Shown here: positions 25,954-34,439 of the stretch, in pieces
Layout: every line of letters begins with the position of its first letter
How positions within the stretch are numbered: the stretch's first letter is position 1
DNA from: Hallerella sp963629575
Lineage (GTDB): Bacteria > Fibrobacterota > Fibrobacteria > Fibrobacterales > Fibrobacteraceae
Assembly: GCA_963629575.1 (NCBI GenBank)
Contig: CAVGIM010000006.1
Coordinates: 5,939-69,938 of the forward strand
DNA length: 64,000 nt
Direction of reading: 5' to 3'
Translations under genes and position numbers: made by a program
Notes under the pieces: model-generated
The model's database searches: none
What the model saw: only the letters and a program-made list of their open reading frames with translations
What the model was told of the DNA's origin: nothing

Positions 25954-27604
25954 CGGTGCCCTCCAACAGTTCTTTCGCGTGGGCAATCGAGGTGGGGGAC
26001 TTGGCGTCGCCGAGCATCCGCGAAATTTCCACGATTCTTTCCTGATATGATAACAATTTTACGGTCGAAACGGTTCGGCCTTCCGCGTTTTCGCGTTTTT
26101 CGACGGCTAGGTGCGCCTCGGCGCGGCACGCGACCTGCTGCAAGTGCGTGATCGAGAGGACCTGGTGAAACCTGCCTATCTCGCGAAGCGCTTCGCCGAC
26201 ACGGTTTCCGACTTCGCCGCTGATACCCGAATCGACTTCGTCAAAGACGAGGACCGGGGTGCTGTCGAGTTCCGCGAGGACAGATTCGAAGGCGAGAAGT
26301 ACACGGGAAAGTTCTCCGCCGGAAACGGCGAGACGCAAGGGCTTTTCCCCTTCGCCGACATTGGGCGCTATGCAGAATTCGACGCGGTCCTTTCCCGTCG
26401 GCGTGTAGGCGTCCTCGAGAATCGAAGTGACGAACCGGGCCTTGGGCATCCCGAGGGAATGCAGGTGCTGTTCGACTTTCGCGTCGAGCGAGATTCTTCC
26501 CGCCTTGCGCTTTTCGGATAGTGCGCTTGCCGTTTCCCGAAGCCCGCTTTCGCATTTTCCGATTTTCCTTCGAATTTCGGAAAGGTCCGCGTCGAGGTTT
26601 TCGAGGCTTTCGAGTTCGCGCTTTCGCCGGGCGAAGAGTTCGACTAGACCCGCTTCGTCCGTGTGGTATTTGCGTTTCAGTCGCTGGATTTGGGCGAGCC
26701 TGGAATTGGCGCGGTCGAGTTCGGCGGGATCTAGGTCCGACGAGCGTTCGACGTCTCCGAGAGCCTCTTCGACAAAGGAGAGCGAATCGTATGCGTCGGC
26801 GAGTTTTCTCGACCATTCCTCGATTTCGGGAATCTTCGAGGCGAACTGTCGCGTCTTTGCGCTGAACGCGTCGAACCTTGAACGCAGGCCGTTTTCCCCG
26901 TCGAAAAGTTCCCGGAGTTCCTCGACAGCCCGGACTTTCGCTTCGGACTTGGCTGCCGCCGCGGTTTTTTCTTCGAGTTCCGCTTCTTCGCCTTTGCGGA
27001 GCGATGCCTTTTCCAGCTCGTTTTTCTGGAATTCGAGGAATTCCTTTTGCTCCGAGAGGCTTTTCGCGTTTTCTTCTACACGCTGCAGTTCGGCCTTGAG
27101 GCGCGTCCATTCGGTCCAGGCGCTTTCGTAGGCGGAGAGTTCCGCCTTGTCGTCGCAGTATTCGTCGAGCATTTTCCGCTGGACCTGCAGGTCGCGCAAA
27201 AGGAGCTGGTCGCTCTGACCGTGCATCTGGATGAGCGTATCGCCGAGACTTTCGAGCGTCGCGAGATTCACGACCGTGCCGTTTACGCGGGCACGGCTTT
27301 TTCCGCTGGCGAGAATTTCGCGGAGAATGACAAGTTCGTCGTCCGAGTCGATTTCCTGGGCTTCCAGGATGCGTTTCGCTTCGCTGTCTTTCGAAATGCG
27401 AAATGTCGCTTCGACGGACGCCTTTTCCGTTCCGTTTCGGACCGCGGATAGGGGAGGCTTTCCGCCGACGACAGTTCGGAGCGCCGCCATCAGCATGGAT
27501 TTTCCCGCTCCGGTCTCTCCGGTTATCGCGGAAAAGCCTTTCCCGAATCGAATCGTGCATTCTTCGATCAGGGCGAAATTTCGGATGACAAGTTGTTCGA
27601 GCAT
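25940..27604 (-). CDS. recN: DNA repair ATPase RecN
   Basis: 554 residues, full length. MLEQLVIRNFALIEECTIRF, Walker A GETGAGKSM, a central coiled coil (about 150-350), signature LAVSGGELSRVLLAFE and Walker B VLVFDEVDSGISG are all present, followed by VLSITHLQQVACRAE. RecN is an SMC-like protein acting in recombinational double-strand break repair. It is encoded upstream of the PgsA-like gene with overlap and shortly downstream of trmB. Confidence 0.95.
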   Translation of the reverse strand: MLEQLVIRNFALIEECTIRFGKGFSAITGETGAGKSMLMAALRTVVGGKPPLSAVRNGTEKASVEATFRISKDSEAKRILEAQEIDSDDELVILREILASGKSRARVNGTVVNLATLESLGDTLIQMHGQSDQLLLRDLQVQRKMLDEYCDDKAELSAYESAWTEWTRLKAELQRVEENAKSLSEQKEFLEFQKNELEKASLRKGEEAELEEKTAAAAKSEAKVRAVEELRELFDGENGLRSRFDAFSAKTRQFASKIPEIEEWSRKLADAYDSLSFVEEALGDVERSSDLDPAELDRANSRLAQIQRLKRKYHTDEAGLVELFARRKRELESLENLDADLSEIRRKIGKCESGLRETASALSEKRKAGRISLDAKVEQHLHSLGMPKARFVTSILEDAYTPTGKDRVEFCIAPNVGEGEKPLRLAVSGGELSRVLLAFESVLAELDSTPVLVFDEVDSGISGEVGNRVGEALREIGRFHQVLSITHLQQVACRAEAHLAVEKRENAEGRTVSTVKLLSYQERIVEISRMLGDAKSPTSIAHAKELLEGTDASK

Positions 27605-27618
27605 ACTCCGTCCGCCTT

Positions 27619-28362
27619 TCAGGGCTTTTCGAATTCGATGACGCTGCGGTATATCGGGCGACCCTCTTCCCGGTATTTTCTTTCGAAGTTCGTCATGATG
27701 CCTTCTGTGGGAGGGGCTTCGTTTCGCACGAGTACTTTCGCTGTCGGGAATCGGTCAAACGTTTCGAGCGCGATTTCGTTGTACTCCCGGTGGTCCGTTC
27801 CCCAGTAGAAGGGACGCTTGCCCGGTTTCAGCACCCGGGCGACCTCGACGAGGAATTCGTCGCGCAGAAGCCTGTTCTTGTGGTGGCGTTCCTTTGGCCA
27901 CGGATCCGGAAAATACATGTGGAACGCATCGACCGTATCGTCGCGGACGCGGTCTCGCAGAAAGTAGAACACGTCGCCCCGGAGCATCGCCGTATTTTCG
28001 CCGACGCCGTTCCGCATCTCGCGGCTTGCCGCGTAGTGCGCCCATGTCAGATCCCATTCGCTTCCCAGGATGCGGTAGTCCGGGTGACGCTTTCCGTATT
28101 CCACGAGAAAGCCTCCCTTGCCCGAACCGATTTCGATCTCGACATGTCCGCTTTCGCTCGGAAAGAGTTCCTTCCAGTCGATAGGACGCTTGTCGGGAAG
28201 GTTTCCCTCCGTCTGGATGGGCTTGCGCGTTCCCGGGACGTGCCTGTGTACAAAGTGCCAGAGGCACGGGTATTCCCTGTCTTGCGAAAGGTCCCGGTAA
28301 AATTCGGGAATGGAGGATTCCTTCTTCTCGGCGACTTTCTGGCTTTTTACTTCTTCGGTCAT
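27619..28362 (-). CDS. trmB: tRNA (guanine-N7)-methyltransferase
   Basis: 247 residues. EIGSGKGGFLVEYGKRHPD is the SAM-binding loop, DAFHMYFPDPWPKERHHKNR carries the family DPWPK..H.KRR-like motif, and a TDHREYNE block follows, so this is TrmB, which forms m7G46 in tRNA. ATG 28362 is chosen for the strong GGGAGAAC site; an upstream ATG would add eight residues that overlap the previous gene's stop. The N-terminus (about 50 residues) is longer than in E. coli TrmB. Confidence 0.93.
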   Translation of the reverse strand: MTEEVKSQKVAEKKESSIPEFYRDLSQDREYPCLWHFVHRHVPGTRKPIQTEGNLPDKRPIDWKELFPSESGHVEIEIGSGKGGFLVEYGKRHPDYRILGSEWDLTWAHYAASREMRNGVGENTAMLRGDVFYFLRDRVRDDTVDAFHMYFPDPWPKERHHKNRLLRDEFLVEVARVLKPGKRPFYWGTDHREYNEIALETFDRFPTAKVLVRNEAPPTEGIMTNFERKYREEGRPIYRSVIEFEKP

Positions 28363-28369
28363 GTTCTCC

Positions 28370-29284
28370 CTAGATAAATGCGACAACCCGGTTTCGAAAG
28401 TCTTCGGGAATCTTTTTCTGGAGCGTTTCCAGGATATGCTCCGCGGAATACTTCATCGAAAAATGGTTGAGGACGATATACTTGCAGCGCATGGAATCCC
28501 GGTGGGATTCGAGAGCCTTTGCGATTTGGGAAATATGGGTGTGTCCCTTTTTCTCCGCCATCGATTCCTCGCCGTCGTCAAGGAACGTGCATTCGGAAAC
28601 GAGAATTTCGGAATCCCAGACGGACCGGAGTTCGGAAGCTTCCAGGTTCTCGCCGAGCGCGTCGCCGAGAAAGGAAATCATCGGGTCGAAAACTTCGCGC
28701 GTAATGCATACGCCCTGCTTGCGGAGTTCGATGATCCTCGAGGTTTCGAACCCGGCATATTCGGGTTTCAGCTTGTTCTTGTGGCTGTAGAGCGTCACTC
28801 CCATCGACGGCAGAAAGTGGGATTTTCCCAGCTGCGCGTGCTTTACGGGGAACGCTTCGATCGAGAGGTCCTTTCGGTAGCGGAGAGGCATTTTCTCCCC
28901 GGCGGGCATCGGCACGATTTCGGGGAGCTTGAAGCGGTTTTCCGGAACGCCTTCGAACATCGCCTCGGAGTGGATCCACGCCTTTGCGCCCGGGACGAGA
29001 TCTTCCGGCATGTAGTAGATCGAGGAACGCTCGACGCCCATCATCCGGCGGAGGCTGTGATGGCGCATCAGGCAACGGCTGTGGTCGCCGTGGGCGTGCG
29101 TCAGGAACACGTGATTGATGCCGATTGCGGAAACGGGACATTCGCCCATATCGACGCAAAAATCGAGTTCGGGAAGCTGCAGGTAGGTGGCTAGCCCCGA
29201 TACGGAAAATCCGCACATCTGGATCTTGCCGATGTGATGCCGGACCTGGCGTAATGCGTTGTGCAGAGTGCGGTTTTCTTGCAT
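28370..29284 (-). CDS. metallo-beta-lactamase fold protein, RNase Z-like
   Basis: 304 residues. The zinc motif THAHGDHSR (HxHxDH) follows INHVFL; later blocks are EAFPVKH, LVSECTFLD and VLNHFSMKYS, which match the order in RNase Z (tRNA 3'-endonuclease) proteins. The likely role is trimming tRNA 3' trailers, consistent with the tRNA above lacking an encoded CCA. It differs enough from ElaC that another MBL hydrolase activity is possible. The stop is seven bases before the trmB start. Confidence 0.78.
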   Translation of the reverse strand: MQENRTLHNALRQVRHHIGKIQMCGFSVSGLATYLQLPELDFCVDMGECPVSAIGINHVFLTHAHGDHSRCLMRHHSLRRMMGVERSSIYYMPEDLVPGAKAWIHSEAMFEGVPENRFKLPEIVPMPAGEKMPLRYRKDLSIEAFPVKHAQLGKSHFLPSMGVTLYSHKNKLKPEYAGFETSRIIELRKQGVCITREVFDPMISFLGDALGENLEASELRSVWDSEILVSECTFLDDGEESMAEKKGHTHISQIAKALESHRDSMRCKYIVLNHFSMKYSAEHILETLQKKIPEDFRNRVVAFI

Positions 29285-29292
29285 TTCGGGCG

Positions 29293-29300
29293 AAAAGATA
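29293..29300 (-). promoter_or_regulatory. Bacteroidota-like -7 box before the RNase Z-like gene
   Basis: On the minus strand TATCTTTT, one base from TAnnTTTG, ends eight bases before the ATG at 29284. As with smc, the mRNA would be almost leaderless, and no ribosome-binding site lies in the gap. Confidence 0.4.
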
Positions 29301-29325
29301 GTAAGTTTTCGCTAGAGGTTGCGAC

Positions 29326-29694
29326 ATGAAGAAGCGTCTTTTGGACTATATCGCGCAGACGGAAGAATTTCTTGCGGACGATTTCGCGCTCGAAGCGGGC
29401 GAGGCGGCCCTTGCGGACCTTATTCTGCAAATCCGCTTTTTTTCGCACGAACGCCTGGCGCATCTCTTTGTAACGCTCTTTTTCGCTCTGCTGCTTGTTG
29501 TCGGGATTCTCTTTTTCCATGCGTTTCCGTCGATTCCCGTTTTGCTTTTGTCTGTCGCCTTTCTCGCGCTGCTCGTTCCCTACATTCGCCATTACTACAT
29601 CCTGGAAAACGGCACGCAGAGACTTTACGCGCTTTACGATGAACTGAACCGGAAGGTGAACGAGCGAAAGTTTCGGGAAAAACCGATGGATTGA
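29326..29694 (+). CDS. small two-helix membrane protein, unknown
   Basis: 122 residues. A charged N-terminal helix (about 1-42) precedes two strongly hydrophobic segments (LFVTLFFALLLVVGILFFHA and PVLLLSVAFLALLVPYI), then a basic C-terminal helix (LYDELNRKVNERKFREK). Probably an inner-membrane protein with both ends in the cytoplasm. It is divergent from the RNase Z-like gene and upstream of rmuC; no family recognised. Confidence 0.65.
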   Translation: MKKRLLDYIAQTEEFLADDFALEAGEAALADLILQIRFFSHERLAHLFVTLFFALLLVVGILFFHAFPSIPVLLLSVAFLALLVPYIRHYYILENGTQRLYALYDELNRKVNERKFREKPMD

Positions 29695-29717
29695 CAGATT
29701 TTGTCAATTCCAGATCC

Positions 29718-29725
29718 TATGTTTT
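29718..29725 (+). promoter_or_regulatory. possible rmuC promoter box
   Basis: TATGTTTT, one base from TAnnTTTG, sits 26 bases before the rmuC ATG. An inverted repeat, ATTGACA-GATTT-TGTCAAT, lies just upstream and spans the end of the preceding gene; it may be an operator or a weak hairpin. Confidence 0.35.
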
Positions 29726-29751
29726 AGATGTCCCGTGAAAAGGAGGTTTCC

Positions 29752-31119
29752 ATGGGCTTTCTTCTCTTTCTGTCCGGCTGTCTTCTCGGAGCGCTCGTTC
29801 TGGGCTATCTCTGGATGCGCGAAAGAACGTCGCTTCGCGAAGAAATCACGGCATTCCATGCAAAGGCGGAATCGTTGCAGCAAAGGCTCGGCGAAACTTC
29901 CGACGAAAAGGCGCGCGTCGAAGCGAAACTTTCCGAAGCGGAAAAACAGTCGGCAAGGGCGGAACGAGAGCTTGTCGAATCCCGCGCCGAAGCGAAATCA
30001 TGGCATGATAAATGGCAAGAAGCCTGTGACGCCCGGGAAGAAGACAGAAAGATTCGGGAAGCGGAGAAGGAAAAGGAAAAGAGCGTTCGGGCCGAAGCCC
30101 AGAAGAATTCCCTTTTGGAATTCAAGGATCTCGCCAACAGAATTTTCGAGGAAAAGTCGAAGACGTTCACCAAAACGAGCCGGGAAAGCGTCGAATCGCT
30201 TCTGAAGCCGCTCAGCGAGAATCTGTCGGCGTTTAACAAGACGGTCCAGGACACCAAGGAGAATAGCATCCGGGAAAGGGCCTCCATCAAGGAGCAGATC
30301 GAGAACCTGGTCAAGCAGACGCAGACGGTTTCGAAAGAGGCGGCAAGTCTCGCGAAGGCTCTCAAGGGAGATTCCAAGGTCCAGGGCGACTGGGGCGAAA
30401 TGGTTCTTTCGACGATTCTCGAACGCTCGGGCCTCCAGAAAAACGTGCATTACACCGTGCAGGAAAGCGTAAAGAAGCCCGATGGGAAAAACGGAAGGCT
30501 CGACGTGCTTTTGCGTCTTCCCGACAATCGGACGATTATCATCGATTCGAAGGTTTCCCTGACCGCATACGAAAAGTTCCTGAATTCGGACGATTCCGCG
30601 GTACAGGAGGCAGCCCGGAAGGATCACTGCCTGTCCGTAAAGAAGCACATCGACGAGCTCGCCGACAAAAAGTATGAACAGGCGCAAAGCGATACGCTCG
30701 ACTTCGTGGTTCTCTTCATGCCCATCGAATCGGCCTATCTGCTCGCGATGCAGAGCGATCCGAATCTGTGGAACTACGCTTATGGCAAGCACATCCTGAT
30801 GGTCAGCCCGACAAATCTCATCGCGTGTATCCGCCTTGTCGCGGACATCTGGCGGAGAGAAGCGCAAGGCAAAAACGCCGAGGAAATCGCGAAACAGGGA
30901 GAACGGCTTTACGAAAAGTTCGTGGGCTTCGCCGAGAGCTTCGGAAAAATCGGTTCCGGTCTCAAAGGCGCGCAAGACGCTTACGATAAAGCGCTCGGGC
31001 AGTTGAAAAACGGACAGGGAAACTTGACCGCCCAGGCGCAAAAGCTCCTGAAGCTCGGCGTCAAGACTTCCAAGAGTCTTCCCAAGAGCTTGGAAAGCGC
31101 CGATTTTCTGGATGAGTAA
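29752..31119 (+). CDS. rmuC: DNA recombination protein RmuC
   Basis: 455 residues. An N-terminal membrane helix (GFLLFLSGCLLGALVLGYLW) is followed by a coiled coil (about 30-190) and the RmuC nuclease-like core: GDSKVQGDWGEMVLSTILE, RLPDNRTIIIDSKVSLTAYE, LFMPIESAYLLAM and ILMVSPTNLIACIR. RmuC limits inversions between short repeats and is thought to be a nuclease. ATG 29752 has an ideal AAAGGAGG site; the in-frame start 24 bases upstream lies before that site. Confidence 0.93.
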   Translation: MGFLLFLSGCLLGALVLGYLWMRERTSLREEITAFHAKAESLQQRLGETSDEKARVEAKLSEAEKQSARAERELVESRAEAKSWHDKWQEACDAREEDRKIREAEKEKEKSVRAEAQKNSLLEFKDLANRIFEEKSKTFTKTSRESVESLLKPLSENLSAFNKTVQDTKENSIRERASIKEQIENLVKQTQTVSKEAASLAKALKGDSKVQGDWGEMVLSTILERSGLQKNVHYTVQESVKKPDGKNGRLDVLLRLPDNRTIIIDSKVSLTAYEKFLNSDDSAVQEAARKDHCLSVKKHIDELADKKYEQAQSDTLDFVVLFMPIESAYLLAMQSDPNLWNYAYGKHILMVSPTNLIACIRLVADIWRREAQGKNAEEIAKQGERLYEKFVGFAESFGKIGSGLKGAQDAYDKALGQLKNGQGNLTAQAQKLLKLGVKTSKSLPKSLESADFLDE

Positions 31120-31214
31120 TTTGGATTTGCGTGATACCAGGCGATGGCAAGAATGCCGAACCCGCCCGAAGCGCCGCAACCAAGTTTTTGAAAATTGAAT
31201 TTTTAGAGATGACC

Positions 31215-31259
31215 TTTTGACTTTGCCGGTCAAAAAGTGTATTTTAACGAAAACGTTTT
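31215..31259 (+). promoter_or_regulatory. sigma70-type promoter with inverted-repeat operators
   Basis: TTGACT (31217-31222), a 17-base spacer and TATTTT (31240-31245) make a good classical promoter. A perfect inverted repeat TTTTGAC-N7-GTCAAAA (31215-31235) covers the -35, and the palindrome AAAACGTTTT (31250-31259), similar to LacI-family operators, sits near the start point. It should drive the 68-residue gene at 31292. Confidence 0.55.
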
Positions 31260-31291
31260 TCACCTCCACTTCATGACAGGAGTTTTCCCCT

Positions 31292-31498
31292 ATGCGCGAT
31301 CTGATTGACAAGTTGCTGAAGAAAGGCTATTCGGTTCTTTTTTCGATGGAGGGCGGGTTTCCCGTTATCCGAATCATCCAGGGCAAGGACGTGGAACATC
31401 CGGTCAAAAGCTGCAGTCTCGGTTCCGGGGCGTTCCGGTCCGCGGTCGAGGATTCGCTCCAGTCCCTGATTCTCGATTTGGAGCGTCACCCGGAATAG
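31292..31498 (+). CDS. small conserved-looking protein, unknown
   Basis: 68 residues (MRDLIDKLLKKGYSVLFSMEG...), preceded by GACAGGAG as ribosome-binding site and by the promoter and operator described at 31215-31259. The sequence alternates helix and strand (GFPVIRIIQG) and ends with an amphipathic helix (AVEDSLQSLILDLERHPE). No cysteines, signal or membrane segment. Not recognised; the dedicated promoter argues that it is a real gene. Confidence 0.6.
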   Translation: MRDLIDKLLKKGYSVLFSMEGGFPVIRIIQGKDVEHPVKSCSLGSGAFRSAVEDSLQSLILDLERHPE

Positions 31499-31521
31499 TC
31501 CGGCGTTACGGGATAAATTTC

Positions 31522-31529
31522 TATATTTG
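31522..31529 (+). promoter_or_regulatory. exact TAnnTTTG -7 box before prfC
   Basis: TATATTTG, preceded by GGATAAATTTC. It ends 24 bases before the TTG start of prfC, leaving a leader of about 20 bases that contains the ACGAGG ribosome-binding site. Confidence 0.55.
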
Positions 31530-31553
31530 GCTTCGATAACGAACGAGGCCATT

Positions 31554-33125
31554 TTGACTACCAATCCAGAAATCGCGAAGCGACGCACCTTTGCCATTGT
31601 CAGCCACCCGGATGCGGGAAAGACGACGATTACCGAAAAATTTCTCTGGTATGGAAAGGTCATCCGCGAAGCGGGGCATGTCCGCGCCAAGGCGAACCGC
31701 AGCTACACGGTCAGCGACTGGATGAAGATCGAACAGGAACGCGGAATTTCGGTTTCGAGTTCCGTCCTGAATTTTCCGTTTGAAGGCTGCTGGTTCAACC
31801 TGGTCGATACGCCGGGGCACCAGGATTTTTGCGAAGATACCTATCGTGCGCTCACCGCTGTCGATTCCGCGCTTGTCCTTATCGATAGCGTAAACGGTGT
31901 CGAAAAGCAGACGATCAAGCTGATGGAAGTCTGCCGGATGCGGCACACGCCGATTATCACGTTCATCAACAAGATGGATCTCGACGGTCGCCCGGTCCTC
32001 GACTTGCTCGACCAGATCGAATCCGTCCTGAAAATCAAGGCGATTCCGTTTACGCTTCCGATTGGCGTCGGGAAGCTTTTCAAGGGCGTCTATTCGATTG
32101 CGGAGAACACGTTCAACGTCTATGACGAAAAGTCCGGACACCAGGAAATTCTCCCGATGGACGGTCCGGACGACCCGCGGCTTGTCGAGCTTTGCGGGGA
32201 GAACTGGGTCGCCCAGTTCCGCGAGGAATATGACATGGTGACGGGCGGAATGGATCCGTTCGATCACGAACTTTTTTTGAAAGGGGAAATGTGCCCGGTC
32301 TTCTTTGGAAGCGCGGTAAACAATTTTGGCGTCCGCCAGCTGCTCAACGCCTTTGCGAGTCTCGCTCCGGCGCCGATGCCCCGCGAAACGGACAAGCGAA
32401 CGGTTTCTCCCGAGGAACCGGATTTCAGCGGCTTTGTGTTTAAAATCCAGGCGAACATGGACCCGAAGCATCGCGACAGGACCGCTTTCCTCAGAATCTG
32501 TTCCGGGGAATTTACCCGCGGGGACAAGGTCCATCACGTGCGCTCCGGCAGGGAAATCCGGCTGGCCGCTCCGACGGCGTTTCTCGCGAAGGACAAGGAA
32601 GTCATCGATACGGCGTGGGCGGGCGACATCGTGGGCATCAACGATCCGGGGCTTTTCCACATCGGCGATACGCTCACAAAGGGCGAAAAGATGAACTTTA
32701 CGGGCATTCCCGATTTCGCTCCGGAATTTTTTGCCCGCGTGACGCTTTTGAACCCTCTCAAGTCCAAGCAGCTTTCGAAAGGTCTCAAGGAGCTGACGGA
32801 GGAAGGCGCGACCCAACTGTATCAGCCCTTCAAGTCGGCGATTCCCGTCATCGGGGTGGTGGGGGAGCTCCAGTTCGACGTTCTCAAGTATCGGCTGATG
32901 GCGGAATACGGTGCGGACGTTTCGCTCGACCGCATTCCTTCTTACGGCGTCCGCTGGATTGTCGGCCCTGCCCAGGATGTGGAAAAGTTTGTCGATGAAA
33001 ACGGCATCGACTGCATGCGCGACAAGGAAGAACGTTTCGTTTGCCTGTTCCCGAACGAATACCGTCTGAGCCTCGCCGAGAAGAACTTTCCGTCGCTCAA
33101 GTTCCAGGAAACATCGCTCTCCTAA
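31554..33125 (+). CDS. prfC: peptide chain release factor 3
   Basis: 523 residues. AKRRTFAIVSHPDAGKTTIT is the RF3 N-terminus with the P loop, SSSVLNFPF and VDTPGHQDF are switch regions, FINKMD is the NKxD motif, and the C-terminal third matches RF3 domain III. This GTPase recycles RF1/RF2 after termination. I choose the TTG at 31554 because GAGG lies upstream at normal distance and the product starts MTTNPEIAKRRTF, as in other RF3 proteins; an upstream in-frame TTG lies inside the promoter box. Confidence 0.94.
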   Translation: MTTNPEIAKRRTFAIVSHPDAGKTTITEKFLWYGKVIREAGHVRAKANRSYTVSDWMKIEQERGISVSSSVLNFPFEGCWFNLVDTPGHQDFCEDTYRALTAVDSALVLIDSVNGVEKQTIKLMEVCRMRHTPIITFINKMDLDGRPVLDLLDQIESVLKIKAIPFTLPIGVGKLFKGVYSIAENTFNVYDEKSGHQEILPMDGPDDPRLVELCGENWVAQFREEYDMVTGGMDPFDHELFLKGEMCPVFFGSAVNNFGVRQLLNAFASLAPAPMPRETDKRTVSPEEPDFSGFVFKIQANMDPKHRDRTAFLRICSGEFTRGDKVHHVRSGREIRLAAPTAFLAKDKEVIDTAWAGDIVGINDPGLFHIGDTLTKGEKMNFTGIPDFAPEFFARVTLLNPLKSKQLSKGLKELTEEGATQLYQPFKSAIPVIGVVGELQFDVLKYRLMAEYGADVSLDRIPSYGVRWIVGPAQDVEKFVDENGIDCMRDKEERFVCLFPNEYRLSLAEKNFPSLKFQETSLS

Positions 33126-33136
33126 AGGACGCCCGG

Positions 33137-34423
33137 ATGCCAAGATCTTCCTTGCCGATGAAAAGATTTTTTCTTCTCCCGCTGGCCTTTTTGGTAGCTT
33201 GTTGCGGGACGGCGAAAAATCCCGAAGAAAAGATCGTCGTGCAAGAGGCCTTGGCGGAAAGTTCTGCGTCGGACTTTTCCGCTTCGTCGAGTTCCGCGGA
33301 AGTGCCGGAAGTTCCCGATTCGACGGTTTCGGAGGTTTCCTTCTTCGCCATCGGGGATGTTCTCTTTCACACGCCGCTTTTTAAGGATTGCGCGGAAGAT
33401 TCTGCCCGGTGCGATTTCGACGGAATCTTTGCGCACTGGAAAAAGGATATCCGGGCCGCGGACATCGCCGTGGTGAACCAGGAGACGGTCTTTGTTCCGC
33501 GCAGCGAAGGCTATTCGTCCTACCCGAGCTTCGGGTCGCCGGAAGAACTGGGCCTAGCGGAAATCGCCGCGGGCTTTGACATCGTGACCCATGCGACAAA
33601 TCATACGATAGACCGTGGCGAACGCGCAGTCGATTACACGCTCGACTTCTGGAAGGACAAGCCGGCGAAGGCGCTGGGAATCCATGCGACGGCATCTGAC
33701 CGGGACTCGGTCTTTACGCTCGAAAGGAACGGCATCCGCTTTGCCTTCGTGAACTTCACCTACGGGCTGAACGGCCAGAAGCTGCCGAAAAATCGTCCGT
33801 ATCTCGTGGATCTTCTGGATTCGAGCGGCGAGTGGATTTCTCGGGTGCGAATGGCGGAAGCCCGCGCGGAGGTGACGGTCGCCTTTTTGCATTTCGGGAC
33901 GGAATATACGGCGCTTCCGACGGAAGAGGCGATGAGGCAAGCCGAGCAGGCGATCGATGCCGGGGCGGATATTCTAGTCTGCGCGCACCCCCATGTTATC
34001 GAGCCGTATGGAATCTTTACGACGGCGGCGGGGAATCGCGCGCTTGTTTACTGGTCGCTCGGGAATTTTATATCGAACCAGCAGCAGCTCGAAACGAACC
34101 TGGGCGGGGTGGCAAAGTTTACCGTGCGAAAGACGCAAAAGGGCGACGGGAAAAAAATCGAAATCCTGTCGGCAACGCTCGAAGCCTCGGTGACGCAGCA
34201 GGAGGCGGGAAACTACCACGCCGTCCCGCTCGAATCCTACACGGAAGATCTCGCGAAGGCGCACTTGCTGCGCAGGAAAGTTCCCGAATTTACTCTGGAA
34301 AACCTGCAGAAGGCTTTCTGGAAGACGCTCGGCGAATCGTCGCTTTGTCGGACGGTTTCGCCTGCGGACGGATTGCCTCTGTCGATAACGAACCTTTCGG
34401 AATCCGACGCATCGAATTTTTAA
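33137..34423 (+). CDS. CapA-like metallophosphatase lipoprotein
   Basis: 428 residues from ATG 33137 (an internal ATG at 33158 is also possible). Signal KRFFLLPLAFLVACC with lipobox LVAC, then a serine-rich linker (SSASDFSASSSSAEV) and the CapA/PgsA-poly-glutamate fold: FFAIGDVLFH, DIAVVNQETVFV, FDIVTHATNHTIDRG, VTVAFLHFGTEY, LVCAHPHVIEPYG and YWSLGNFI. The conserved His and Asp residues for two metals are present. CapA proteins take part in capsule or polyglutamate assembly, but many homologues are of unknown role. It follows prfC by 11 bases. Confidence 0.85.
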   Translation: MPRSSLPMKRFFLLPLAFLVACCGTAKNPEEKIVVQEALAESSASDFSASSSSAEVPEVPDSTVSEVSFFAIGDVLFHTPLFKDCAEDSARCDFDGIFAHWKKDIRAADIAVVNQETVFVPRSEGYSSYPSFGSPEELGLAEIAAGFDIVTHATNHTIDRGERAVDYTLDFWKDKPAKALGIHATASDRDSVFTLERNGIRFAFVNFTYGLNGQKLPKNRPYLVDLLDSSGEWISRVRMAEARAEVTVAFLHFGTEYTALPTEEAMRQAEQAIDAGADILVCAHPHVIEPYGIFTTAAGNRALVYWSLGNFISNQQQLETNLGGVAKFTVRKTQKGDGKKIEILSATLEASVTQQEAGNYHAVPLESYTEDLAKAHLLRRKVPEFTLENLQKAFWKTLGESSLCRTVSPADGLPLSITNLSESDASNF

Positions 34424-34439
34424 TACAAGGAGTTCCAAG

